Shown in pieces: positions 42,599 through 51,969 of a DNA stretch of 64,000 nucleotides; position 1 is the first letter of the stretch; the number at the start of each line of letters is the position of its first letter. The notes under the pieces were generated by a model. That model did no database searches, was not told the DNA's origin, and saw only the letters and a program-made list of their open reading frames with translations. Source of the stretch: [Eubacterium] saphenum (GTDB lineage: Bacteria; Bacillota; Clostridia; Peptostreptococcales; Anaerovoracaceae). Both the position numbers and the translations under genes were made by a program. Where the stretch lies: NCBI GenBank assembly GCA_004555725.1, contig SFHC01000006.1, positions 1 to 64,000 on the forward strand. Reading direction: 5' to 3'.

Positions 42599-42941
42599 AC
42601 AAGGCAGACTGTCGGCCTATTTGGGATTCTGCGCCAGGGCGCGTAAGCTCCAGAAAGGCTATAACACATGTTTGTCGCTGATTCATAAGGGTAAGGTCAG
42701 ACTACTGATTGTTGCAGAAGATTCCTCTGAAAACACGATCGGCAAGATGACGCAGAAGTGCAGGGCTTCAGGCACTGCATGCAGGGTATTCGGAACACGC
42801 GATGACCTTTCACATATGACGGGAAGCAGCGGCAATGGAATATTTGCGGTGACAGATGGTCATTTTGCGAAGGTCATTTGTGAGGAAATCGACCGCATAC
42901 AATCGGAAGGAGAGATGTTGAATGACAAAGAAGGTATTTGA
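42591..42941 (+). CDS. ylxQ: YlxQ, L7Ae-family RNA-binding protein
   Basis: A 116-residue protein of the L7Ae/L30e/Gadd45 fold. G-F-C-A-R-A-R-K-L-Q-K-G near the start and L-I-V-A-E-D-S-S-E-N-T match the K-turn-binding family. It always sits between ylxR and infB in Firmicutes. The ATG at 42591 overlaps ylxR, and its 3' end overlaps infB by 20 bases, indicating tight coupling. Its precise target is uncertain. Confidence 0.88.
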   Translation: MNKQGRLSAYLGFCARARKLQKGYNTCLSLIHKGKVRLLIVAEDSSENTIGKMTQKCRASGTACRVFGTRDDLSHMTGSSGNGIFAVTDGHFAKVICEEIDRIQSEGEMLNDKEGI

Positions 42942-45660
42942 ACTCGCCAGGGAATTAGGAGTATCGAGCAAGGAATTGCTTTCTAAGGCAGGAGAGCTCG
43001 GAATCAAGGTGAAAACGCATGCCAGCCTGCTGTCTGATGCTGAGGTCAGCAGCCTGACTGAAAAAATCTCCGGATCCGACGCGAAAACAAAGCATAAACC
43101 AGCATCTGTCGGCCGCCCGATTGTTGACGAGGAATATCTTGCCAGCAAACATAAACCGCCGATGGGTACGCCAGTCGTCGATGAGAGCGTGTTTGACCGC
43201 AAGGAAAAGAAAAACGCCGAGGAAAAAGCTGAAAACAAGTCGGATAAACCGGCGGAAAAAAAGGAAGAGGCAGTGCCTGCTGCTGAAGAAAAGCCTCAGA
43301 AGGATCAGAGGGCTCAGAAGGAAGAAAAAGAAATTCCGGAAAAGAAGCCGGCTGAGGAAAAGGCAGAAGAGCATAAGAAGAAAGAACCGCAGGCAAAAGA
43401 ATCTGCAGAGAAAAAGGATGAAAAACATTCAGGAGAGACCGTGACAAAAAAACCAGTGAAAAAAGAGAAGAAAGAGCACAAGATCAAACTTGCAGATTCT
43501 GAGAAAATCAGCATGCCGGGCATCAAGATCGTCAAGCGCGCAGAAGATGTCAAAAAAGAAGAAAAGCAGCTGAAAGAGAAGAGAGCTTCCGAACGCAAGA
43601 AGAGAGAAGAAGAGCGCAGAAAGAAGAATGAGAAGAAGAATCACGACCGGAAGAAGGAAGGCGGCGAAAGCTACGTCGCAAGAGGCGGTTCCAACCGCAG
43701 CTTCCGCACGGAAAACAGCGCCGGCTCATCAGAAGGAAGCGGCCGCAGCGGAAACCGCGCACACAGAAGACACGGAAAAGATTCTGGATCGCATAATAAA
43801 TTCGATAAGTTCGAGAGAAAGTCTCTGGAGAAGAAACAGCGCAAGAAGTACCAGAAGACCCAGAAAGAACCGGAGGCTGAAGAGGAAGAAGAAGTACTTC
43901 CGGAAGGAACATTCAAGCTGGATGTTCCGATCACAGTTGCCGGTTTTGCTGAGCAGACAGAGGTTTCAACATCCAAGGTCATCATGACGCTGATGAAGAT
44001 GGGTGTAATGGCGAACATCAACCAGACGATGGACGAGGATACCGTTCAGCTGCTCGCGGATGAACTCGGCATTAACGTCGTGATCGGTCAGGTTGAGCAG
44101 GAAGAGGTTGAAGAAGGTATCGAGGACTTCAAGGACGATGAGAAGGATCTGCGTCCTCGTCCGCCTGTCATTACTGTTATGGGTCACGTTGACCATGGTA
44201 AGACGTCCTTGCTGGACGCTATCCGCAAAACCAACGTTACATCGCGTGAGTCCGGCGGAATTACACAGCACATCGGTGCTTCCGAGGTTAAGATTAACGG
44301 AAAGAAGATCGTCTTCCTCGATACGCCGGGTCATGAGGCATTCACCGCTATGCGTGCGAGAGGAGCGCAGATCACAGATATTGCTGTTCTGGTTGTTGCT
44401 GCAGATGACGGTGTCATGCCGCAGACAATCGAGTCCATCAGCCATGCCAAGGCGGCGGATGTACCGATTATTGTTGCGATTAATAAGATGGATAAGCCGG
44501 GCGCCAACCCGGATCGCGTAAAGAAGGAACTGGCGGATCACGGTGTCCTTGTCGAGGACTGGGGCGGCGACGTCATCAGTGTTCCAGTATCTGCCAAGAC
44601 CGGCGATGGAATTAAGGACCTTCTGGAGATGATTCTGCTGCAGGCAGACATGATGGAGCTGAAAGCGAACCCGAACAGACTGGCTCTTGGCTCTGTTATT
44701 GAAGCGCGTCTGGACCGCGCAAGAGGTCCGGTGGCGACACTTCTGGTAGAAAATGGTACTCTGAAGAGCGGACAGAGCATCGTTGCGGGTACCTGCTCCG
44801 GAAGAATCCGTCTGATGACCGACTACAGAGGAAAGAAGATCCGCAAGGCCGGGCCGGCTACAGCAGTCGAGATTCTCGGACTTACCGATGTTCCGCAGGC
44901 CGGAGACGTGTTCAATGCCGTCCAGGACGATAAGACAGCAAGAGAAATCGCTGAACATCGTCAGGAGAAACTGAGAGAAGAGACTCTGGCCAAGAATTCC
45001 AGCATGTCCCTGGAAAAACTTTTCAGCCAGATTCAGGAAGGCGAGACCAAGGAACTGAACCTGATCATCAAGGCAGACGTTCAGGGTTCCGTCGGCGCTC
45101 TGATTTCTTCTCTTGAGAAACTGAATAATGAAAACGTCAAGATCAATGTCATCCATTCCGGTGTAGGAACGGTCAATGAGTCTGATATTATGCTGGCAGA
45201 GACGTCCAGTGCAATCATCATAGGATTCAATGTCCGTCCGAGCAGCGCAGTTACGGCGATGGCTGACCAGAAAGGCGTTGAAGTCCGTCTGTACACCGTT
45301 ATCTACGACGCAATCAATGATGTGGATGCCGCGATGAAGGGCATGCTCGAGCCGGATACCAAGGAAGAGGCGCTGGGCAAGGCCGAGATCAGAAGCACAT
45401 TCAAGGTGCCGAACGTCGGCATTATTGGAGGTGCCTATGTCACCGAAGGAAAAGTGGCGAGAAATGCGCAGATCCGTCTGGTAAGAGATGGAATTGTCAT
45501 CCACGAAGGTACAATTTCCTCGCTGAAGCGCTACAAGGACGACGCAAAAGAGGTCAACCAGGGCTATGAGTGCGGTATCGGAATCGAGGACTATAACGAC
45601 ATCAAGGAAGGCGACGTTATTGAGTGCTACCATATCGTAGAAGTCAAGCATGAGGACTAA
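42922..45660 (+). CDS. infB: Translation initiation factor IF-2
   Basis: A 912-residue GTPase that delivers fMet-tRNA to the ribosome. IF2_N domain at residues 1-55; then a long Lys/Glu-rich disordered region (about 55-330, with an Arg/Ser/Gly-rich patch near 250-290); a second IF2_N (about 335-390); G domain with G-H-V-D-H-G-K-T-S, D-T-P-G-H-E and N-K-M-D; and domains II-IV. GGAGAG before the ATG lies inside ylxQ. Confidence 0.97.
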   Translation: MTKKVFELARELGVSSKELLSKAGELGIKVKTHASLLSDAEVSSLTEKISGSDAKTKHKPASVGRPIVDEEYLASKHKPPMGTPVVDESVFDRKEKKNAEEKAENKSDKPAEKKEEAVPAAEEKPQKDQRAQKEEKEIPEKKPAEEKAEEHKKKEPQAKESAEKKDEKHSGETVTKKPVKKEKKEHKIKLADSEKISMPGIKIVKRAEDVKKEEKQLKEKRASERKKREEERRKKNEKKNHDRKKEGGESYVARGGSNRSFRTENSAGSSEGSGRSGNRAHRRHGKDSGSHNKFDKFERKSLEKKQRKKYQKTQKEPEAEEEEEVLPEGTFKLDVPITVAGFAEQTEVSTSKVIMTLMKMGVMANINQTMDEDTVQLLADELGINVVIGQVEQEEVEEGIEDFKDDEKDLRPRPPVITVMGHVDHGKTSLLDAIRKTNVTSRESGGITQHIGASEVKINGKKIVFLDTPGHEAFTAMRARGAQITDIAVLVVAADDGVMPQTIESISHAKAADVPIIVAINKMDKPGANPDRVKKELADHGVLVEDWGGDVISVPVSAKTGDGIKDLLEMILLQADMMELKANPNRLALGSVIEARLDRARGPVATLLVENGTLKSGQSIVAGTCSGRIRLMTDYRGKKIRKAGPATAVEILGLTDVPQAGDVFNAVQDDKTAREIAEHRQEKLREETLAKNSSMSLEKLFSQIQEGETKELNLIIKADVQGSVGALISSLEKLNNENVKINVIHSGVGTVNESDIMLAETSSAIIIGFNVRPSSAVTAMADQKGVEVRLYTVIYDAINDVDAAMKGMLEPDTKEEALGKAEIRSTFKVPNVGIIGGAYVTEGKVARNAQIRLVRDGIVIHEGTISSLKRYKDDAKEVNQGYECGIGIEDYNDIKEGDVIECYHIVEVKHED

Positions 45661-45716
45661 CAGCTTGAGATCTGCTGCTTTTTCGGACAAAATGTAAGGG
45701 GAAAGGAGGAAACGCA

Positions 45717-46637
45717 ATGATTTTCTATTTCAGCGGAACGGGGAATTCCCGTCATGCGGCTCTGATGCTGAACGAGCATGAGCCGTCGGAACTGGTGAAT
45801 ATAGCAGATGCGGTTACGCATAAGAAATACAGCTATTCCCTGTCTGAAGGGGAGCGCGTGTTCCTCGTATTTCCCGTATATTTTGGCGGACTTCCGGGCA
45901 TTGTGGACCGTTTCATTTCAGAAATGCAGCTGCATGTTCCGGAGCCAGTTTCAGATGATCCGGCATCCTCGCTTAAGACAAAAGAGGAACGCAGCAAGGA
46001 GTCTGACCGTCAGCAGGAAAAGAAAAGCCGGCACAAAAGGAAGAAACGCAGATCCGCAGGTGAAGATCCTGAACACTGCGTCCCTGAAATTGTCGGTGTT
46101 GCGACATACGGAAAGGCGGCTTCCGGATGCGGCCGCCAGCTGCAGAGTGTATTGAAAAAGAGAGGCTTCAGCCTCAGTGCCTTTTACAGTGTCCAGGCTC
46201 CGGAAAACTGCATTTTCTACATGAATCCGCCGATTCGAGAAGCCGCGCTGGTTCAGCTGAAATACATGCAGGAACGGATGAAAGACGTGATGGATTCTAT
46301 CGATTACCATCACCGCATGCCGGATGCGCTGAGCGTTTCTTCCGGAATGGAATCATCCTTTATGCACCGTTTCTACAAAGGAAGCTGCAAGACCGCAAAG
46401 TTCTATGCGACGGATGCCTGCATTTCCTGCGGCCTCTGTGAGAGGGTGTGTCCAGTTCATGCGATTCAGATGAAGAATGGACGGCCGGAGTGGATCAAAC
46501 CTGTCTGCGAGCACTGCACGGCCTGCATCAACCGCTGTCCTCAGGACGCAATTGAGTACGGCCGCATGACCAGAGGCAGGAACCGGTACGCGCATCCGGA
46601 CCTCGGAAAGCAGTATCGCGTAGAAAAGCAGAAATAA
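45717..46637 (+). CDS. EFR1-family flavodoxin/ferredoxin protein
   Basis: A 306-residue redox protein with an N-terminal flavodoxin-like domain (F-Y-F-S-G-T-G-N-S-R phosphate loop at residues 3-12) and two C-terminal 4Fe-4S motifs (C-I-S-C-G-L-C-E-R-V-C-P and C-E-H-C-T-A-C-I-N-R-C-P), the EFR1 layout. Residues about 85-125 hold an unusual highly charged insert with K-R-K-K-R-R. AAAGGAGG lies before the ATG. It sits between infB and rbfA, where a redox gene is not expected. The natural partner is unknown. Confidence 0.9.
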   Translation: MIFYFSGTGNSRHAALMLNEHEPSELVNIADAVTHKKYSYSLSEGERVFLVFPVYFGGLPGIVDRFISEMQLHVPEPVSDDPASSLKTKEERSKESDRQQEKKSRHKRKKRRSAGEDPEHCVPEIVGVATYGKAASGCGRQLQSVLKKRGFSLSAFYSVQAPENCIFYMNPPIREAALVQLKYMQERMKDVMDSIDYHHRMPDALSVSSGMESSFMHRFYKGSCKTAKFYATDACISCGLCERVCPVHAIQMKNGRPEWIKPVCEHCTACINRCPQDAIEYGRMTRGRNRYAHPDLGKQYRVEKQK

Positions 46638-46795
46638 CGCAGACATACAGCATAATGGAATAAAAGAATTGAATGACGGCGTTGGGAGATGAAGCTGACA
46701 GGTAACATACAGAAAACTTTCTGTAAGCCACAGACCGGGGAACACATTCCGGAGCTTTCATGCTCCAGCGCCTTTTCTAGATAAAGGAGGAGACA

Positions 46796-47173
46796 ATGAG
46801 CAGAGGATACAGACAGGATCGTCTGGCGGGGGAAATTCGCCGCATTATCAGTGAAATGCTGCTTCGCGAGCTGAAAGATCCACGCCTGTCCGGACTCATC
46901 AGCATAACGGAAGTGGAAGTGACCAAGGATAACAGTTATGCGACTTGCTATATCACCATTCTGGAAACACAGAAAGATGAAGAAGCAAAGATTAAAAAAG
47001 AACAGGACGTTCTGGACGGACTGCGAAGCGCAAGCGGCAAGATGCGCGGAAAAATCGGCAGAGAGCTGAAACTGCGCAGAGCGCCGGAACTGATTTTCAA
47101 GTTTGACCGGTCGGAAGAATACGGCCGCCATATCGATGAGGTTATCCGAGGAATAGAAAATGGCAATTATTAA
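46796..47173 (+). CDS. rbfA: Ribosome-binding factor A
   Basis: A 125-residue KH-type 30S maturation factor; R-I-S-E-M-L-like start, the segment D-P-R-L-S-G-L-I-S-I-T-E-V-E-V and a C-terminal R-R-A-P-E-L-I-F-K are characteristic. AAGGAGG lies six bases before the ATG. It overlaps the following nrnA by 14 bases. Confidence 0.95.
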   Translation: MSRGYRQDRLAGEIRRIISEMLLRELKDPRLSGLISITEVEVTKDNSYATCYITILETQKDEEAKIKKEQDVLDGLRSASGKMRGKIGRELKLRRAPELIFKFDRSEEYGRHIDEVIRGIENGNY

Positions 47174-48137
47174 CAATACATTCGAGGAAATCGCTTCTGT
47201 GCTTAAGAAGGCGGAAACGGTTCTGGTGTTTACCCACCAGAAAATGGACGGGGATGCAGTCGGATCATCATGCGCGCTGACCAGGGTGCTTCGTCAGATG
47301 GGAAAGCGCGCGTATGTCCTGATTGAGGACGATACGCTCGCAGACAACCTGAAATTTCTGGATGACGGATACTGCACGACGGATGAGCGTGCGATCACAG
47401 ATCCGGATGTGTGCATCTGTGTGGACGCGAGCGAACTTTCCCGGTTTCCGGAACGGAGTGAAACGTTCCAGACCGGAAAAGTGAGTGTCTGCGTGGATCA
47501 TCACGTCGCGCAGAACCCGTTCTGTGACTATCATTATGTTGACCCGCAGGCGGCAGCTGCCTGCGTTCTGGTTCATCATCTGATCCGTGCCATGGACGCA
47601 CAGATCGACCGGGAAACCGCCTCTTTGCTGTTCGCGGGAATTACGACAGATACCGGCAATTTCCAATACAGCAACACAAACGAAGACGCGTTTCTGACTG
47701 CTGCCGACCTGGTTCGGACGGGGGTGGATATCAACGCGGTCAGTGTCCGTCTGTATGAGAATATCAGCCCGCAGAAAATGCGTCTGAAGGCAGAAGCGCT
47801 GAAGAATATGCAGATCTCCGCGGGTGGAAAACTCGTCATGACTGCGGTCACGCAGGCGATGCTGAAGGACTGCGGAGCGCAGATGATTGACGCAGAAGGC
47901 ATAGTTTCTGAACTGAGAAGCGTTCAGGGAGCAGAGATTGCCATCCTGTTAAAGGAAGATACAGATAAGGTATTTGTCAGTCTCAGGGCAAAAGGCGGCG
48001 CTGATGTCCGGAAAATTGCGGCGCAGTTCGGCGGAGGCGGCCACGTGAAGGCGAGCGGCTGCACGCTGCATATTTCGCTGCAGGAGGCGTGGAAAAAGCT
48101 GCAGGCTGCTGCAGAAGAATGCCTGGAGACGATGTAA
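47160..48137 (+). CDS. nrnA: DHH-family phosphoesterase, NrnA-like
   Basis: A 325-residue DHH/DHHA1 phosphoesterase that degrades nanoRNAs and probably pAp. Motifs: M-D-G-D-A-V-G-S (the usual PDGD reads MDGD), C-V-D-A-S, V-D-H-H and the DHHA1 loop G-G-G-G-H-V-K-A-S-G. It overlaps rbfA and lies 13 bases before truB, the standard order. Confidence 0.92.
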   Translation: MAIINNTFEEIASVLKKAETVLVFTHQKMDGDAVGSSCALTRVLRQMGKRAYVLIEDDTLADNLKFLDDGYCTTDERAITDPDVCICVDASELSRFPERSETFQTGKVSVCVDHHVAQNPFCDYHYVDPQAAAACVLVHHLIRAMDAQIDRETASLLFAGITTDTGNFQYSNTNEDAFLTAADLVRTGVDINAVSVRLYENISPQKMRLKAEALKNMQISAGGKLVMTAVTQAMLKDCGAQMIDAEGIVSELRSVQGAEIAILLKEDTDKVFVSLRAKGGADVRKIAAQFGGGGHVKASGCTLHISLQEAWKKLQAAAEECLETM

Positions 48138-48150
48138 ACAAGAGAGTGAT

Positions 48151-49155
48151 ATGACAGAAGGCATTATTAATATTAACAAAGAACAGAATATGACCTCGCA
48201 TGATGTCGTCGGACGTGTGCGCAGGATTTACAATATGCGCCGGGTCGGACACACCGGCACCCTGGATCCTATGGCGACCGGTGTTCTTCCGGTCTGTCTG
48301 GGGCGTGCCGCGCGCATTATGGAGTACATCGAGCCGGATTTGAAGACGTACCGCTGCGTTATGCATCTCGGGCGCGAATATGACACGCAGGATATCTGGG
48401 GAACACGGATTGCTGAGGCATCTGAAGAGGATATTAATCAAATCAGCCGTGAACAGGTGGAACAGGTGCTGTCCTCGTTTGAAGGCGTCCAGAACCAGAC
48501 CCCGCCGATGTATTCTGCGGTGAAAGTAGACGGAAAACGTCTGTATGAATATGCGCGGGAAGGAAAAGAAGTCAAGGTGAAGAGCCGCCGTGTCTATATC
48601 GGTGATGTCCACCTGGAAGACGTACAGCTTCAGCAGGGATACGAGAGCCGCATTCAGTTTACGATGACCTGCAGCAAGGGAACCTTTGTGCGTACTGTAT
48701 GCCAGGATACAGGAAGAAAGCTGGGCGTCGGCGCAGCCATGTCACAGCTGACCAGAATCCAGTCCGGCGTGTTCCGTATTGAAGATGCGGTGACGCTGTC
48801 GCAGCTTCAGGAAATGAGTGAAGAAGAGCGTGAGCAGATTCTCATTCCGATTGATCGGCCTCTTGCGCCGCATTTTGGCAGGTTGATTTTGTCCGGAGAA
48901 GACGGGCTGAAACTGATGCACGGTCTGACCATTCCGCGCAGAAAGGGAAAGATAGAGCAGGACCCGCCGTATGCGGAACACGATTTTCTGCTTCCGCTTC
49001 CGGAGAAATACCGAGTAGGGTATCTGGCGTATGCGGATCTTTCCGACGTTAAGGAAGAGGCGGAGCCGGGGCTTACTTTTCTTGGTGTGGCCTATTATCA
49101 GGAGCAGGATGATACATTCAGGCCGGGAAAGATCTTTTATCCGCAGCCGCAGTAG
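48151..49155 (+). CDS. truB: tRNA pseudouridine-55 synthase
   Basis: A 334-residue enzyme forming psi55 in the T loop of tRNAs. The catalytic segment G-H-T-G-T-L-D-P-M-A-T-G-V-L-P lies near residues 34-48, and the later P-P-M-Y-S-A-V-K-V-D-G-K-R and T-C-S-K-G-T-F-V-R-T are family landmarks. A C-terminal PUA-like extension accounts for the length. It lies 12 bases before ribF. Confidence 0.96.
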   Translation: MTEGIININKEQNMTSHDVVGRVRRIYNMRRVGHTGTLDPMATGVLPVCLGRAARIMEYIEPDLKTYRCVMHLGREYDTQDIWGTRIAEASEEDINQISREQVEQVLSSFEGVQNQTPPMYSAVKVDGKRLYEYAREGKEVKVKSRRVYIGDVHLEDVQLQQGYESRIQFTMTCSKGTFVRTVCQDTGRKLGVGAAMSQLTRIQSGVFRIEDAVTLSQLQEMSEEEREQILIPIDRPLAPHFGRLILSGEDGLKLMHGLTIPRRKGKIEQDPPYAEHDFLLPLPEKYRVGYLAYADLSDVKEEAEPGLTFLGVAYYQEQDDTFRPGKIFYPQPQ

Positions 49156-49167
49156 GGAGGTGCTGAA

Positions 49168-50271
49168 ATGATTACATACAGAACATTAGAGGAAATCACA
49201 GAAATAGAGCCGACGGCTGTAGCGGTCGGAAATTTTGACGGGGTCCATCTGGGGCACCAGAAGCTGATCGGCAAAACAGTGGAGTTTGCAAGGGAACACG
49301 GGCTGAAATCGGCTGTGTTCACGTTTTCCAATCATCCGAGAAACCTGATCAAGACAGCATCTCCGGTAAAGAATATTCTGTACCAGCATGAGAAAGCAGA
49401 AATCATCGCGTCGCTCGGTGTGGACTATATGATCGACATTCCGTTCACCAAGGAGATTATGGAGATGGATCCGGTCGCGTTTGTGCAGGAGCTGCTTCTG
49501 GAGAAAGCCAATATGAAGGCGGTGTTCTGCGGGTTTAACTACACCTTCGGTTATAAGGCGGAGGGGAATACAGATGTGCTGCGTAATATCGGAATGGATA
49601 AGGGATTCAGTGTAAACGTGATGCCTCCGTTCATGATTGACGATAATGTTGTCAGTTCTACACTGATCCGCACATTGATTGCATCCGGACAGGTGGAGCG
49701 CTGTAAACGGTACATGGGCAGAAACTACGAGATTGCCGGAGAAGTGGTCGTCGGCAACCGCCTGGGCAGAAAGCTCGGATTTCCGACTTCTAACCTGGTG
49801 ATTGACAAGAGTATGGTGACCCCGCCGAACGGTGTTTATGTGACCTTATGCGACTACAATGGTGTGAAATACCCGAGCGTCACTAATGTCGGCGTAAAAC
49901 CGACTATCGGAAAGTACAACAAGAATGTCGAAACCCATATCTTTGATTTCAACAAGGAACTCTACGGAAAACAGATTGTCGTTGAATTTCTGAAGAAAAC
50001 CAGAGATGAGGTTAAGTTCGACAATGTGCAGGATCTTTCCGAGCAGATCGTCCGCGACTGCAGAGAAGTCAAGCGTTTCCACGAGCTGATGAAGGACTGC
50101 GGAGAAGACGATCCGAGCATGGTGCATTTTTCTGTGTCTGAGAAATACCTGAACCGTCTCCATGAGCAGAGTGCGGACAAAGAATACACGGAAGACGGCA
50201 GCGACAAAGGCGCAGACGGAATTCCTCCGGCCGATAAAGAAGGAGACAAGAACAGTCAGTCCCTGAAATAG
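49168..50271 (+). CDS. ribF: Bifunctional riboflavin kinase/FAD synthetase
   Basis: A 367-residue bifunctional enzyme: an FMN adenylyltransferase domain with G-N-F-D-G-V-H-L-G-H (residues 18-27) and a C-terminal flavokinase domain with G-R-K-L-G-F-P-T-S-N-L near residue 195. About 60 extra residues at the C-terminus are hydrophilic (D, K, G, E-rich) and appear disordered. GGGAGGT precedes the ATG. Confidence 0.95.
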   Translation: MITYRTLEEITEIEPTAVAVGNFDGVHLGHQKLIGKTVEFAREHGLKSAVFTFSNHPRNLIKTASPVKNILYQHEKAEIIASLGVDYMIDIPFTKEIMEMDPVAFVQELLLEKANMKAVFCGFNYTFGYKAEGNTDVLRNIGMDKGFSVNVMPPFMIDDNVVSSTLIRTLIASGQVERCKRYMGRNYEIAGEVVVGNRLGRKLGFPTSNLVIDKSMVTPPNGVYVTLCDYNGVKYPSVTNVGVKPTIGKYNKNVETHIFDFNKELYGKQIVVEFLKKTRDEVKFDNVQDLSEQIVRDCREVKRFHELMKDCGEDDPSMVHFSVSEKYLNRLHEQSADKEYTEDGSDKGADGIPPADKEGDKNSQSLK

Positions 50272-50290
50272 AAAGATCCGGACATTTTCC

Positions 50291-50319
50291 TTGCAAAATG
50301 GCAATTTGCATGCTAGAAT
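50291..50319 (+). promoter_or_regulatory. rpsO promoter
   Basis: TTGCAA (50291-50296), 17 bases, TAGAAT (50314-50319) with an upstream TG (extended -10), at the end of ribF. Confidence 0.65.
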
Positions 50320-50324
50320 ATGAC

Positions 50325-50411
50325 CGTTGTGTAAAAGAACTACCCCTGCTTGGTTCCTCGTCACTCCGGCGAGAACTCAGCTTGGGCGTATGGCAAGAAA
50401 GGAGACTACCA
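50325..50411 (+). promoter_or_regulatory. Structured leader of rpsO
   Basis: The roughly 85-base leader contains CTCG/GCGAG-type and longer CTTGG pairings just upstream of the AAAGGAG site. S15 autoregulates through leader RNA in several bacteria, so this is a candidate S15-binding element. I cannot match it to a named class. Confidence 0.35.
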
Positions 50412-50678
50412 ATGATTACAAAGGAAAAGAAGGAAGCAATCATCAAAGAGTATGCGACTAAGGAAGGCGACACAGGTTCCCCGGAGGTTCAGGTTGCAAT
50501 CCTGACAGCACGCATTAACGAGCTGAACGAGCACCTCGCTTCCCACCAGAAGGACCATCATTCCAGAAGAGGTCTGCTGAAGATGGTAGGTAAGAGAAGA
50601 AACCTGCTGAACTACCTGAAGGGAAAGGATATCGAGAGATACAGAACACTGATCGCTCGTCTGGGACTGAGAAAGTAG
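50412..50678 (+). CDS. rpsO: 30S ribosomal protein S15
   Basis: An 88-residue primary 16S rRNA-binding protein with the conserved E-G-D-T-G-S-P-E-V-Q, L-N-E-H-L-x-x-H-x-K-D-H-H-S-R-R-G-L and L-N-Y-L motifs. The start is the ATG at 50412 behind AAAGGAG. It has its own promoter and terminator. The usual partner pnp is displaced downstream by the methionine cluster. Confidence 0.97.
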   Translation: MITKEKKEAIIKEYATKEGDTGSPEVQVAILTARINELNEHLASHQKDHHSRRGLLKMVGKRRNLLNYLKGKDIERYRTLIARLGLRK

Positions 50679-50704
50679 TTCGGAAAAAATCGGAAACTAT
50701 GTTG

Positions 50705-50755
50705 AAAGGCCGCTGCCTTGATCGACGATTTGTCGGTTGAGACAGCGGCCTTTTT
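50705..50755 (+). terminator. rpsO terminator
   Basis: AAAGGCCGCTG (50705-50715) pairs with CAGCGGCCTTT (50743-50753), followed by further T. Confidence 0.8.
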
Positions 50756-51027
50756 GATGTATGGAAAGAGTGGAAAAATAGTTGTCAAATGGTTCCATTA
50801 GAGAGATTGTGCATATCTGTGATAATAAAAATACATACTTAATTACTATGATATAAATATTATAGATAACAATGAAAGATAAATAATCGTGACTAGAAAA
50901 AAGTGGGTTCTATAGCAACAAATCGCATGTAATTATATATAAAATCTATTTAGATACATTTTATAATCTAAAAACAAAATAATAGGTAGAATCAATATAA
51001 AATATACAAAGTATCGGGATTTTAATG

Positions 51028-51058
51028 TTGAAAACAAAGGCTTCTAAAGTGCTATAAT
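51028..51058 (+). promoter_or_regulatory. Promoter of the methionine transport cluster
   Basis: An extended -10 TGC-TATAAT (51053-51058) with TTGAAA (51028-51033) at a long 19-base spacing. The AT-rich stretch 50756-51027 before it contains no gene I can support. Confidence 0.55.
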
Positions 51059-51074
51059 CAAGACTACTCGCATA

Positions 51075-51145
51075 TTCTACTAGTCATTCGTGTGGATGGA
51101 TAATAAATTCTGTCGACCCTGTCAGATAGACTAGGTCTAGTAGAA
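51075..51145 (+). promoter_or_regulatory. Structured leader of the methionine cluster
   Basis: TTCTACTAG (51075-51083) pairs perfectly with CTAGTAGAA (51137-51145), enclosing 53 bases. It lies between promoter and the GGAGGT site of the first gene and looks like a regulatory leader. It matches none of the SAM riboswitch classes I can recall and shows no T-box sequence. Confidence 0.4.
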
Positions 51146-51183
51146 ACGTAATCTATTTAATCACCTGTTCGGAGGTAAGTGAT

Positions 51184-51969
51184 GTGGACAATCCATATAT
51201 CAGTATTCAGCATTTAAGTAAATCCTTTCATACAGAACACGGACGTGTAAACGTGTTAAACGATATCAATCTGGATATTGCCAAGGGTGAAATTTTTGGA
51301 ATCATGGGTTTCAGCGGGGCAGGGAAGTCAACTCTGGTAAGATGTATTAATCGTCTGGAAGAACCTGACGGCGGCAAGATCCTTATTAATAACCAAAATA
51401 TCCTGGAACTCAATCATGCAGAATTAAATAAAAGACGTGAAAAGATCGGAATGATTTTTCAAACCTTCAATTTATTTGACTCGAAAACCGTTTATAAGAA
51501 CATTGAAATGCCTTTAAAGAACACAGTTCGAGATAAAAATGACCGGCGCAGCCGCGTTGAGGAATTGGCAGAACTAGTAGGACTGAAAGATAAAATATAT
51601 CAGTATCCATCACAGCTCTCCGGAGGACAGAAGCAGCGTGTTGGCATTGCCCGGGCGCTGGCAAATCACCCGGATGTTTTGCTCAGCGATGAAGCAACAT
51701 CTGCCTTAGATCCTCAGACAACCATTAATGTATTGGATCTGTTAAAAGATATTAATGAACGTTTAGGTGTAACAATGATCTTGATTACTCATGAAACAGA
51801 AGTAATCAAATATGCCTGCGATGAAGCAGCGATCATTGAATCAGGGAGAATACAGGAATCAGGCAATGTCATTGACTTGTTCAGATCTCCAGAAAGCGAT
51901 ACGGGAAAGATTTTTGCACGTGTTGAGAATGATATGTCAAAAGCATGGGAGGAGCGGTTTAAATCATGA
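51184..51969 (+). CDS. metN: Methionine ABC transporter ATPase MetN (without NIL domain)
   Basis: A 261-residue ATPase: Walker A G-F-S-G-A-G-K-S, signature L-S-G-G-Q-K-Q-R, and the segment S-D-E-A-T-S-A-L-D-P-Q-T typical of MetN. It ends after the nucleotide-binding domain, so the C-terminal NIL (methionine-sensing) domain of about 80 residues found in most MetN proteins is missing. The start is GTG at 51184 (GGAGGT seven bases upstream). The ATG two bases earlier is out of frame. It overlaps metI by four bases. Confidence 0.9.
   Translation: MDNPYISIQHLSKSFHTEHGRVNVLNDINLDIAKGEIFGIMGFSGAGKSTLVRCINRLEEPDGGKILINNQNILELNHAELNKRREKIGMIFQTFNLFDSKTVYKNIEMPLKNTVRDKNDRRSRVEELAELVGLKDKIYQYPSQLSGGQKQRVGIARALANHPDVLLSDEATSALDPQTTINVLDLLKDINERLGVTMILITHETEVIKYACDEAAIIESGRIQESGNVIDLFRSPESDTGKIFARVENDMSKAWEERFKS

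Noticed and set aside
51182..51184. ATG at 51182 as metN start
   Set aside because: It is out of frame; the GTG at 51184 gives the correct MetN N-terminus with good SD spacing.
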